Assembly: GCA_023431185.1 (NCBI GenBank)
Contig: JAEYXS010000043.1
Location: 1 to 41,869 of the forward strand
Length of the DNA: 41,869 nt
Reading direction: 5' to 3'
Source: Verrucomicrobiota bacterium
GTDB lineage: Bacteria > Verrucomicrobiota > Verrucomicrobiia > Limisphaerales > JAEYXS01
Shown here: piece after piece, positions 16,113 to 24,571 of the stretch
Layout of the letters: every line of letters starts with the position of its first letter
How positions within the stretch are numbered: position 1 is the stretch's first letter
Translations under genes and position numbers: made by a program
Notes under the pieces: generated by a model
Told to the model about the DNA's origin: nothing
Database searches by the model: none
The model's input: the letters and a program-made list of their open reading frames with translations, nothing else

Positions 16113-17705
16113 TTAGGGGTCGAGATGCTGGCTCAAGGACTCACGAAAGGAGTTGAATGGCTGGCACGCTAGTGCTGTTTCCTCGGCGTCGTCGGGCGGC
16201 ATGCCTGTCTTGATCAGCACATCGATTGTAAGCCGCAGGGCGATCGCGAGTTGCTTCAGCTCCTCGGCGTTCGGCTCAGTAGCTAGTCCGTGGGTGCTCT
16301 TGGAGGGCTGCTGCAGGATGGCGGCGACCGGTAACAAGCGCTCGAACGTTTTCAGGAATGCGTCCGCGAATGACTTGCTGGAGACCGATTGCACCAGCGC
16401 TTCAACCAATGGGTGACTCCGGTTGATTCTAAACAATACTTCATGCTTGCCTGAAACCTGCTTCCAAAATGCATGATGCACGGCTTCCTCGCTGCTGTGT
16501 TCAACCTCTGGGGCCTCTTTGGCGCCGTGAAAACGGTAGGCTGACATAGCGCTCTTCCGAGCCGCAGCTGCAATCCTCTCAAGATCACCTTTCAGGGCGG
16601 ATGGAGGACGCACACTAGACTTCATGACATTCAGGCCCCAGACGGCATCCAGGTCATTGGGCAGGTCAACCGAGATGCGTGCCAGCTTACAGTGCTCTTC
16701 GGGCCTAAAAAAACCCAGCCAGCCTCCGGGCACGATGAGCCGGTCTGAACGGTAAATGACGAATCCTTGATGAGCGCTCCAGCCGCGCGGGCCACCCAAT
16801 CTATCGTGCTGGTCTTCAGTGAGCACTTTATAATGCGGCAAAATGAAGGTCCGGACAATGGCTCGGCCTTTTTCAAACAACTCGGTCGACTTAAGCCATT
16901 GTGCTTCATCGCCACGGCCAGTTAGCCCGAAAAGGTTCCAAGCTCGGATCTCAGAGGCTCCCAATTGAAGCTTTAAGGTTTTGCGTTCCAAAAACCTGTG
17001 AAACACAAGACCCAAATGGTCCTTAATCCTAGTGAAGAGAGCCGTCTTGTTCGCTTGGCGCTGCAATTCCGAATGCCCGTCGATTCGTAGTCGGTCGATC
17101 TTGGTGACCAAGACAATAGTGCCGGCTTGATTGCCTTTCGCGACGCCCAAGGCTGACCCCTCTAAAAGTTTTTCATCTTCCTGATCGACACCTTCAAGAA
17201 GCTCCCAGGACCCGCACTTATAAATGTGGTCCAAGTCCCATCGGGCGGCGCTGACACGGCGATTTTTGCGCGAGACCACGGTAAGCCGGCGGCCCAAAGA
17301 GACGGATGCTGTTTTTAGGCCGAGTCCGAATCTTCCCAAATCGTTAGGGTTCCTAGAAGAGAGCGGCCCTGCGCCCCCCCAACGCATAGCATTTACGAGC
17401 TCGGCTGCGTCCATTCCTTGTCCGTCGTCTTCGATCCTGAGCCACCCAATGTTTTCGAATCCCGCCGGTGATAATTCGACCTGCACATTGCGAGCATTTG
17501 CCGCAATGCTGTTGTCAACTAGGTCCGCGATCGCCGTGTGTGGCGAATACCCCATGCTCCGCATTGACTCAACCAGCGCGGAAGGGTGCGGGTTAAGTGA
17601 GTCCAGAAGCGCCGCTGGCAAGGCGTGTAGGGAATCATTCATGGCGCCCGGCCCATGAGGCGCACCACTCTTGCTCTTGGCTTTGGCTGTTCGGGATTTC
17701 GACAT
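16113..17705 (-). CDS. MORC-like GHKL ATPase
   Basis: This 530-residue ATPase of the GHKL superfamily (gyrase, Hsp90, histidine kinase, MutL) is closest in layout to bacterial MORC-like proteins of restriction systems. The N box is 'TAIADLVDNSIAANA' (57-71, N65 for magnesium), the G1 box 'EDDGQGM' (92-98) and the G2 box 'LGRFGLGLKTAS' (123-134). An S5-like transducer fold should follow. The extreme N-terminus (1-22) is Ser/Lys/Gly-rich and may be disordered; an alternative start is M22 (MNDSLHAL). Proteins of this kind were described with Z1, PD-(D/E)XK and methyltransferase genes as restriction-modification components from which eukaryotic MORC ATPases may descend. The neighbours here match that set. 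Presumably it forms an ATP-driven clamp on DNA. Confidence 0.9.
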   Translation of the reverse strand: MSKSRTAKAKSKSGAPHGPGAMNDSLHALPAALLDSLNPHPSALVESMRSMGYSPHTAIADLVDNSIAANARNVQVELSPAGFENIGWLRIEDDGQGMDAAELVNAMRWGGAGPLSSRNPNDLGRFGLGLKTASVSLGRRLTVVSRKNRRVSAARWDLDHIYKCGSWELLEGVDQEDEKLLEGSALGVAKGNQAGTIVLVTKIDRLRIDGHSELQRQANKTALFTRIKDHLGLVFHRFLERKTLKLQLGASEIRAWNLFGLTGRGDEAQWLKSTELFEKGRAIVRTFILPHYKVLTEDQHDRLGGPRGWSAHQGFVIYRSDRLIVPGGWLGFFRPEEHCKLARISVDLPNDLDAVWGLNVMKSSVRPPSALKGDLERIAAAARKSAMSAYRFHGAKEAPEVEHSSEEAVHHAFWKQVSGKHEVLFRINRSHPLVEALVQSVSSKSFADAFLKTFERLLPVAAILQQPSKSTHGLATEPNAEELKQLAIALRLTIDVLIKTGMPPDDAEETALACQPFNSFRESLSQHLDP

Positions 17706-17732
17706 TAGATAGCCGAGCTTCGCGTAGTTTGC

Positions 17733-18146
17733 CTAGCGTGAATCATTCGAACGAAAACTTTTGGCCTCAAACCCTGCTGCTTTATCAAGACGTTTACTAC
17801 TGACGACGATCCGCCCGTAGAGATGCAAACGGCCCTTCGGAGCAGACACAATCCAAACTCGGTCGCCTACTGCCCCACGTTTCAATTGAGCGCTCCAAAT
17901 ACAATCCACCGGTCTGCCATTCTTCAAGCCTTCTTCCACCTCAGTCGGTTCCCAATAAATCAGCCATTCGGACATAGGTTCCCAACAGTTGACGTTCTGC
18001 AGATTAGTAAATACGAAAATTACCGTGCAATCCAAAACGTACCATTTCTCTGATTCGTCTTCGAGTGAGACTTTTCGGAATCTTGCATTTGCAGTTGAGA
18101 CTGCGTTCCAAAGCAACTGCCATCGACCGGGCGTCTGCTGCAACAA
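17733..18146 (-). CDS. small hypothetical protein, possibly PUA/EVE-like
   Basis: The C-terminal 100 residues look like a compact beta-rich domain: 'IFVFTNLQNVNCWEP', 'SEWLIYWEPTEVEEGL', 'GDRVWIVSAPKGRLHLYGRIVV'. The 'GDrVWIV...L.GRIVV' pattern recalls PUA/EVE-type domains, some of which read modified bases. That would fit next to a methyltransferase, but the likeness is only visual. The frame opens at ATG 18146, which would overlap the previous gene by 143 bases. An in-frame TTG at 18035 would cut the overlap to about 32 bases and keep the whole domain. It ends 27 bases before the GHKL gene. It is probably the second gene of the operon. Confidence 0.55.
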   Translation of the reverse strand: MLQQTPGRWQLLWNAVSTANARFRKVSLEDESEKWYVLDCTVIFVFTNLQNVNCWEPMSEWLIYWEPTEVEEGLKNGRPVDCIWSAQLKRGAVGDRVWIVSAPKGRLHLYGRIVVSSKRLDKAAGFEAKSFRSNDSR

Positions 18147-18318
18147 CTAACTGCCCGTCGTTGGAGCCGTAGTCACCTTCCCATTTCGGGTCTTTGCTTT
18201 TAGGAATTCGCGTGCCCAGCGGCTCCCATCCATGCTGATTCGCACGTTTCAAGATGTCGCTCCATTGCCCAAGAGAGAGCGAGACGCAGCCACCCTTGCC
18301 CCTTAACTCCATTGTCAT
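18004..18318 (-). CDS. small hypothetical protein (104 aa), first gene of the defence operon
   Basis: This 104-residue protein is unrecognised but looks real. It has a Trp-containing helix 'LSLGQWSDILKRANQHGWEPLGTR', a 'WEGDYGSNDGQLVVAADARSMAVALERSL' segment typical of a small folded helical protein, and a basic C-terminus ('KSLTRRRIREMVRFGLHGNFRIY'). It begins at ATG 18318, about 100 bases downstream of operator copy A, so it is the first gene of the leftward operon. Its 3' end overlaps the next frame. I cannot exclude that a frameshift has split one longer gene into these two, but each half reads as its own domain. Function unknown. Confidence 0.58.
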   Translation of the reverse strand: MTMELRGKGGCVSLSLGQWSDILKRANQHGWEPLGTRIPKSKDPKWEGDYGSNDGQLVVAADARSMAVALERSLNCKCKIPKSLTRRRIREMVRFGLHGNFRIY

Positions 18319-18388
18319 ATGCGTTGGTAGTCTCTTGCCTGACGATTCCGTTTCATAACTATCCCACGTCTCTACATCCCATTTCCAC

Positions 18389-18440
18389 TACAATCCCCGT
18401 CACTTTTCCTCAAGGGGTGTGACAGTGTTTGTCACATGGG
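18389..18440 (+). repeat. 52-bp direct repeat, left copy
   Basis: This stretch is identical to 28283-28334 at 48 of 52 positions without gaps, in the same orientation. It runs from 'tacaatccccgtc' through the operator palindrome to 'ggg'. The two copies bracket the Druantia-like operon. Such long identity in non-coding DNA cannot be chance and points to duplication of one regulatory region. Confidence 0.92.
18418..18436. promoter_or_regulatory. operator A (perfect palindrome)
   Basis: TGTGACA-GTGTT-TGTCACA is a perfect 7-bp inverted repeat with a 5-bp spacer. It lies about 82 bases upstream of the first gene (ATG 18318) of the leftward MORC/Z1/methyltransferase operon. AT-rich DNA follows on the far side (18441-18456) and could hold the promoter, though no clear -35/-10 pair is visible. 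The same palindrome recurs at 28219-28237 and 28312-28330. The likely ligand is the WYL regulator encoded at 28939-29976 (inference). Confidence 0.72.
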
Positions 18441-18553
18441 GTATAGACTATTTTAAGCACACCAAACTGCCACTGATCTTTTGTGGCTACGGACCCCATT
18501 GATATTCGCTTAATACAGAGTCCTACGCAGATTGATCCTAAGCTGCCGACAGG

Positions 18554-21500
18554 TCAAAAGTCATGTATCCGATACAATCGGCATTCTTTACTCGCGGTCA
18601 CCAACCGGTAGATACCCCCCGAGAGCTCAACCGCAACGCGCTGCAATTTTTTATCTGAATCTGCCGCAGACCGCACACGGCGAGTGCGTCTCACCGGTAA
18701 AACGCTATCCATTCTCAGGAAAAACTCGATCCGTCGGTCATGGAAATCGCTGTTGCGCTGTCGCGGAAACGGGAAAACTTGAGAATCCACCGATCCTCCA
18801 TCGATCAGGAATTTCTTCATCCGCGCCGCAATCGCATCCCGGTCCCGGTTCTGCTGCGGGTCATACACCTGCCCATAACGAACCGTTACCATTCTGGGTG
18901 CTTCTTTCCACAGCTTTCGCCAGACCTCAAAAAGCTCCTGAAAAGCCAGGAAGGCCGGTTCATCGGCCGTGACGTACGGGTCATTGATGAGTACGCGCTC
19001 AACCTCCGCGTCCTTTAGAAAACCGAAATCCTCACCGAGATTACGCGGCGACCCGGGCGAGTATTCTTTTCTGAACAAGTTTGCCGGCGGTTGGACCGCT
19101 TCCAGCGGCAATGGCTGACTGGCCCTCTGAAGATCGGCCGCTTCCTCTGCTTGGATTCCTTTCCCTAAGAGCAGGTCATCACTTATCAGGCGATCCATTA
19201 CGGCGGCATGACCGCCCAGGTCATAGATGCTAAAAGCGCCATCCTTGTGCTCGCCGAACAGACGCAGCTTGGCCGGCAGTTTGGCCCCCGGTTGCAAGCG
19301 GTACAGGATCAAACTCTCCTCGCTTATCACCGGCAGCAACCAGTCCGCCATAAAGGCCGCTTTAGGCTGACGGTAATCGCCGAAATCCGGAATGGTATGA
19401 CAATATAGCCGGATCTGCTTTTGAGATTTGCCGTTGAGCCATTGCCTGAGAGTCGGCCATTCAGGAAAAAAGTAATCCAGATTGACCTCCGCCTTACCCT
19501 CAACGTTCATGGACCCTACGAAATTGCCCAAACTGGGGGCGATGATGGAGATTACCGAGGATTCTTCCAGCTTCTTCAAAACGGATGCTTTGGTAGTTTT
19601 CTGCAAGGCTGAGTCACCATGCCATACGATGGTCTCGTGACTCAGGAGGGTGAGGAGCCACTGGCGCGCATCATGCCGGCGGAACTGATCCCAGTAGATC
19701 TGGTTGGAGTAGGTGCAGACACAGTGGCTGCAACCATTGGAACAGTTGCGTGGACATTCCAGCACCCGGACAGCCCGTTTGAGCAAATCCTTGGCCGTAA
19801 ACTTTTGAAAAACCATCTCCACATACCCCGCTCCTCCCGGTACCGAGTCGAAAAGAATGATCTCAGGCCCCGTGCTGTTGTGCCAACGGAAAGTGCCGCT
19901 GACCTCCCCCTCTTGAATATCCAAGATTTCGGCCAGGGCAATGCGGGTTGCTTCGGCCACTGTTCTGGCGATTTCGGCGCGAAATGTCTGCTGCTCTTCG
20001 GCGGGTAGGGTTACCGGGGAGTGGATACGGTGATCCACCCGTATCTGCAGCACATCGGTCCGAAATTGGTGAGCCAAATCCTGAGGGCGATATCGCTCCG
20101 GCCGCTCGCATACCGATCCCGAGTAGGGGTCGCGATGCGATGGCAGGTCAAAAGTGATGGCTTGCCCGCGTGGCACCACTTCGGTGTAACCACAACCGCA
20201 GCGTTTGAACCCATCGCCCTTACCCCGGTTGACCACGAGCATGGTTCCGTCCTTCGCCCCTTGCACCGCCCAAGAGACTCCCATTACTGCGGAATCCAAA
20301 AAATCCTCCTCCCGGGCAGAAGTCACCAATTGGGTTTCCATGGCTGCCGGCGGACGTACGCGCGTCATTCCCGGTTCCTCGCCTTTGCTTTCATGCACCG
20401 ACGTCACGAAACTTCTCGGTTCGATGAACGTTCGAGGGATGCCCGGCATCTGGTGCTGGCATTTAGGGCAAGTCTGCGGCACTAGGTCGGGAGATTCTCC
20501 GATTTCGACATTCCGACAGGTCGGGCAGGCCTTGTAATAGCGGTCCGGCATGAAGTGCTTGGGATAAAAACCTATGCCCCGGGAAGTCCACACTCGTCCT
20601 TTGGCGACAACCTGGGCTCCGGGAGCATACTCGACGATCCCGATCCGGGCATCCCGATCCAAATCGATATCCTGTTCCCAAGGTCTGCCCTGCCCTTCCC
20701 CGCGGCCGGTTAAAATCTCCAGGGTGATATTGTTCACCGGGAAGCTATAAGTAGGAATCACGCCGAAGCGGCTCAAAAAACTGATCAAGGGCTGCATGGA
20801 CCATTTAAGCGCCATCATCAGAAAACGTTGGGCCTTGCGCTGCAGCCTCAAATTGTCCCCGGCTCCAGCCCTGAGATCGTCATACTGTTGAAAGTAAAAT
20901 TGATGACGTTGCCCGAATTCGGCCGCCACATCCATGAGCTCGGCCCGAAATTCCCCGGCCAAAACGGCCGGCTCACAGTGCAGGTCCCGCGCCTGACTCG
21001 GACTCAGACTCGGGGCCACCAGTTCCTCCATGGCGAATGCCTGCTGAGCGCTGTCCTGTCCCGCTGCACTGCCCAACCAGGCATCGAGTTGTTGAACAAA
21101 GAGGCGGTTCTCTTCCTCCCCGAAGCGGATTCGCGCCGAATCTTCCGGTTCGGGATTCTCAATGCTGCCCAAAATCTGACTCAGACCGAATAGCTGTCCG
21201 ATTTGCAATGCACCACCACCCGACTCCGCGACCACATGCCGTAAGAATCCCGACAGCATGATGGAGTACTGGTGGCGGCGCAACAGGCGCTTGTTGTTCA
21301 GGTGAACGAAGGGAGTCCGGGGGTCTTTGGCCAAAAACTGCTCTGCTGCCTCGTAGACCACCTGGTCGAAACGGCGGTTCCGAGCATAAGTCACACTGGC
21401 TGGCGCCGCTTGGGCACGACGACCGGCCCGACCAGCCCGTTGCTGATAATTGCCGATGTCCGGAGGTACATTCCTCAACAACACACCTTCCAAGTCGCCC

Positions 21501-24500
21501 AGATCGATACCCATCTCCATCGTCGTCGAGCAACTAAGCAGATTGACTCGCCCCTCCTTAAATTCCTTCTCGATCTGTTCCCTGACTCCGCTGGACAGGG
21601 CCGCGGTGTGTTCACGGGCCACGGCACTGCTGAGTTCAGGCAAGCTCCAGTAAAGGTATTTGTAATGGTTGCGTAAAAGATCGGCCTCCCATGTCCCAAG
21701 CGAAACGGGCTTCATTTGTCCCTCACAACCAAATTGGGGGCAGGCAGACCCGATGTCCCGTGGGTAAACGAACCCGCAGTCGGCACAACGGAAAAGATTC
21801 TTTCCATCGGCCAGAGAAAACTTCAGCAGCCGGGTGTCGAGTACCATCCCAGGCTGGCCGGGGCGTTCCGGCACCAGCACTTCTGTATCGGCATCCGTGA
21901 GGCATGACCAGAATCGTTCCATCCATGCCTCCCACTGCGGCATCCCGAGTTTCTTCGAAAAAAATTGCCCCCAGCGGCTGGGATATGGCTGCCCATCGGC
22001 TCTTCTTTGAGGTATCAAACGGAACTTTACCCCTTCGATCGCGGCCAGCGAGTAACTGCGGCTCTCCTGATTATACGCCCCCCAGATAAACTCATCATCG
22101 GGAGCGGTACCCAAGGGCATTCTTATGGCCCGATGATGCCGGATATCGTCCAAAACCAATGACATCAAACCGCGTACCCGGCTTTGATGCAGATCAGTCA
22201 GCCCTCCCTCAGCCATGCTCTCCAGGCTATCCGGCCAGTCCATCGAATAGTCGACGATTACCAACCCAAGATCTTCCAGTGAGTTCTTAGCGCCGCCGGG
22301 AGTACAGAATTCCGCGAGCACCTTTCCACGTATGAGGATGTCCAAGTCATCGTTTTTAGGCTGTTCCCCGTCCCGATCCAGCATGCCTCTACGGATTTCC
22401 GGACGCTGAACCAGCTCATTCACCAATGTGTTAAGTGACAGCGATTCGCCCGGGTGTTCCTTCAGTATCTGAACAATGGCCCACCGGATCACGATTTCTT
22501 CATGGCGGCGCTGAAAACTCGGGGCAAAAAAGGCCGCGTCCTGCCGGTTGTCGCTGAACACAAGCAAGCCCTTGCCGCGGCCGGGAAGACGGTACGCTTC
22601 CGGTTTGTTCGCCGGGAGATGGGCATAGAGAACTTCGCCCACCACTTCAGACATCGCCTGGTCGCCGGGGTGGAAAGGCGTCACTATCTCCCACCGGTCG
22701 CGAGCCCCACAGGCGGGGCATTGACTCATCCACGCGTCCTGCTCCTCGTCCTCTGTGGGCTTCCTTAATTTTGCCCGGCAGGTATCCAGCCACTCGGCCG
22801 GCCGGTCATCAGGCAACAGCCGGTCCTTGATCTGACTGGTTCGGAAGTTGACAAAGCACTGGTGCATCGCGAGTTCTTCCTCACCCGCTTCGTCCTCCGT
22901 GCTAACTTCGTGCGGTTTGGGTTTCAACCAGAAGACCGCCCGTTGCCAGGAACCCTGCGATGGTCTGCGGCCTTTCAACAGCCCCAAGGCAGCCGACTCA
23001 AAGCCTTCGAAATAGATTTCTCCACACTTGCGGCAGGTCAGCAGCCGGAATCGCTCGCATTTCTTTTCCTCGTCATAGAACGTGCGCGAAAATTTCAGCT
23101 CGGAAAAACGATCCGGAGAGATCTCCGGTTTTTCCAGCAAGATCGTGGCATCCTCAATGCCCGTGGTGAAGAAATGATAGCGGGCTGGCAGAAGCGGATA
23201 ACCTTCGGTATTTTCCCTAGCAAAGGAGGTCAATGCGACCAGGCCCTTGAGGGCCTGGCTGGCCGTCGTCGCGTTGTGTCCGGCGAAGAGTTCTTCCGCC
23301 AGCGCATGAAACTCAAGAAACTTGGAGGCAGCCAGCCGACGCGATGCCCGCTGCACATTGGGTTCGCCACACAGCAGCCGGCTTAGACCAGAGGCCAGGG
23401 ACTCCCCCGGCGGAATAGTCAGGAGACCAAGCCCTCCGGACTCGGATCCCTCATTCCAAGAGACGGTCTGCCTGGCCATGTCAACCGACTTTGCCTTGAG
23501 CAACAACGTGTGGGCCTTGATCCATTGTTCCGGCGTAAGCGGCTCGAGCAAGTCTTGGCTGGAAAGCAGGTGATGCGCCTGTCGACGGGCTGTGATAGGA
23601 AGCTCAAAAGGCACTCCAAACAGGTCACCTGCGAATTTCTGGATCTTTGCTCCCCCTTCCTGACTTTGCGATAAACTCGCACTGGTCCCGATGCAATTGA
23701 CCGTGAGCCCCCGGCAATAGCGGTTCTGCAATTTGCGAAGCAAAAGCGCCACTTCGGAAGCCTGCGTGCCTGTATAGCTGTGGATTTCGTCGAGCACGAT
23801 GAAACGCAACGCATTCCCGGCGAAGAGAGAGGCATTCCTGGGCAGCAGCAAGAGGTGCTCGAGCATGGCATAATTGGTCACGAGCACATGGGGAGGGCGC
23901 TCCAACATTTCCGCCCGGCTCAGCCGCCAGTTCTCCGGTATATCATCGCCAAACAGTGATCTGAAATAAGGATCCTGCAGATAGCTTTCAACAAACCTGG
24001 CCCGGTTCCATCCGGGATTGGTCTGTCCGGTGTATCTGCCCACGGTGATACCGTAAGGCCTCAAGCGATTGACTAGCGTGGGCACCAGGCGGTGGTAAAG
24101 CTGGTCATTCGCCAAAGCATTTAGCGGGTATACCAGCAGGGCCCTTACACCTGCCTGCCCGTTCACATTCTCCTTCAAGAGCTGGTCGATAATCGGATAG
24201 AGAAAACATTCGGTCTTGCCCGAGCCCGTTCCCGTCGCGATCACGACGTTCTGCCGCTTCCCTGCGATGGCATGGATGGCCGTCTCCTGATGCTGATGCA
24301 GCGGCCGGGTATACTCTGCCGGCTTGAGCTGTCCGAAACCCTCGTGCAACAACCCGGCTGTGACCAATTCTTTCAGGGACCGACCTTTGGGAAAATCTGG
24401 TAATGCCTCGATGAAGGGGCCTTTCACCAGTTTGTCCGTTTGGGCAAGGGCCTGCTCGGCCTCTGCTCGGAGAAAAGGAAAACGCTCGCTGATCGGCAAT

Positions 24501-24571
24501 GAGGTCAGCAAATAACGGCGAACTCGGGACTGCAACTCCTCTTGCAGTTTGATGGGATCGATTTCATTCAT
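18554..24571 (-). CDS. large DEAH helicase with DUF1998-type C-terminal region (DruE-like)
   Basis: This 2005-residue helicase has Walker A 'ATGTGSGKTE' (112-121), a DEIH Walker B ('IVLDEIHSYTGTQ'), 'TSASLS' for motif III and 'QQRAGRAGRRAQ' for motif VI, placing it in superfamily II. Several Cys pairs form likely zinc ribbons ('CRKCGEIYF', 'CPACGARDRW', 'CADCGFVYPR', 'CPTCRNVEIG...CPKCQHQM'). A DUF1998/MZB-type cluster 'CPRNCSNGCSHCVCTYSN' follows 'PGGAGYVE'. The last 400 residues end in a phospholipase-D-like segment ('ERVLINDPYVTADE ... DFHDRRIEFFL'). Start ATG 24571 overlaps the stop of the preceding gene by eight bases (ATGAATGA); the open frame runs on to 24682, but that part is a shadow. 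Size, domains and partner fit DruE of Druantia systems; DISARM helicases are much shorter. Helicase certain, DruE assignment inferred. Confidence 0.85.
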   Translation of the reverse strand: MNEIDPIKLQEELQSRVRRYLLTSLPISERFPFLRAEAEQALAQTDKLVKGPFIEALPDFPKGRSLKELVTAGLLHEGFGQLKPAEYTRPLHQHQETAIHAIAGKRQNVVIATGTGSGKTECFLYPIIDQLLKENVNGQAGVRALLVYPLNALANDQLYHRLVPTLVNRLRPYGITVGRYTGQTNPGWNRARFVESYLQDPYFRSLFGDDIPENWRLSRAEMLERPPHVLVTNYAMLEHLLLLPRNASLFAGNALRFIVLDEIHSYTGTQASEVALLLRKLQNRYCRGLTVNCIGTSASLSQSQEGGAKIQKFAGDLFGVPFELPITARRQAHHLLSSQDLLEPLTPEQWIKAHTLLLKAKSVDMARQTVSWNEGSESGGLGLLTIPPGESLASGLSRLLCGEPNVQRASRRLAASKFLEFHALAEELFAGHNATTASQALKGLVALTSFARENTEGYPLLPARYHFFTTGIEDATILLEKPEISPDRFSELKFSRTFYDEEKKCERFRLLTCRKCGEIYFEGFESAALGLLKGRRPSQGSWQRAVFWLKPKPHEVSTEDEAGEEELAMHQCFVNFRTSQIKDRLLPDDRPAEWLDTCRAKLRKPTEDEEQDAWMSQCPACGARDRWEIVTPFHPGDQAMSEVVGEVLYAHLPANKPEAYRLPGRGKGLLVFSDNRQDAAFFAPSFQRRHEEIVIRWAIVQILKEHPGESLSLNTLVNELVQRPEIRRGMLDRDGEQPKNDDLDILIRGKVLAEFCTPGGAKNSLEDLGLVIVDYSMDWPDSLESMAEGGLTDLHQSRVRGLMSLVLDDIRHHRAIRMPLGTAPDDEFIWGAYNQESRSYSLAAIEGVKFRLIPQRRADGQPYPSRWGQFFSKKLGMPQWEAWMERFWSCLTDADTEVLVPERPGQPGMVLDTRLLKFSLADGKNLFRCADCGFVYPRDIGSACPQFGCEGQMKPVSLGTWEADLLRNHYKYLYWSLPELSSAVAREHTAALSSGVREQIEKEFKEGRVNLLSCSTTMEMGIDLGDLEGVLLRNVPPDIGNYQQRAGRAGRRAQAAPASVTYARNRRFDQVVYEAAEQFLAKDPRTPFVHLNNKRLLRRHQYSIMLSGFLRHVVAESGGGALQIGQLFGLSQILGSIENPEPEDSARIRFGEEENRLFVQQLDAWLGSAAGQDSAQQAFAMEELVAPSLSPSQARDLHCEPAVLAGEFRAELMDVAAEFGQRHQFYFQQYDDLRAGAGDNLRLQRKAQRFLMMALKWSMQPLISFLSRFGVIPTYSFPVNNITLEILTGRGEGQGRPWEQDIDLDRDARIGIVEYAPGAQVVAKGRVWTSRGIGFYPKHFMPDRYYKACPTCRNVEIGESPDLVPQTCPKCQHQMPGIPRTFIEPRSFVTSVHESKGEEPGMTRVRPPAAMETQLVTSAREEDFLDSAVMGVSWAVQGAKDGTMLVVNRGKGDGFKRCGCGYTEVVPRGQAITFDLPSHRDPYSGSVCERPERYRPQDLAHQFRTDVLQIRVDHRIHSPVTLPAEEQQTFRAEIARTVAEATRIALAEILDIQEGEVSGTFRWHNSTGPEIILFDSVPGGAGYVEMVFQKFTAKDLLKRAVRVLECPRNCSNGCSHCVCTYSNQIYWDQFRRHDARQWLLTLLSHETIVWHGDSALQKTTKASVLKKLEESSVISIIAPSLGNFVGSMNVEGKAEVNLDYFFPEWPTLRQWLNGKSQKQIRLYCHTIPDFGDYRQPKAAFMADWLLPVISEESLILYRLQPGAKLPAKLRLFGEHKDGAFSIYDLGGHAAVMDRLISDDLLLGKGIQAEEAADLQRASQPLPLEAVQPPANLFRKEYSPGSPRNLGEDFGFLKDAEVERVLINDPYVTADEPAFLAFQELFEVWRKLWKEAPRMVTVRYGQVYDPQQNRDRDAIAARMKKFLIDGGSVDSQVFPFPRQRNSDFHDRRIEFFLRMDSVLPVRRTRRVRSAADSDKKLQRVAVELSGGIYRLVTASKECRLYRIHDF

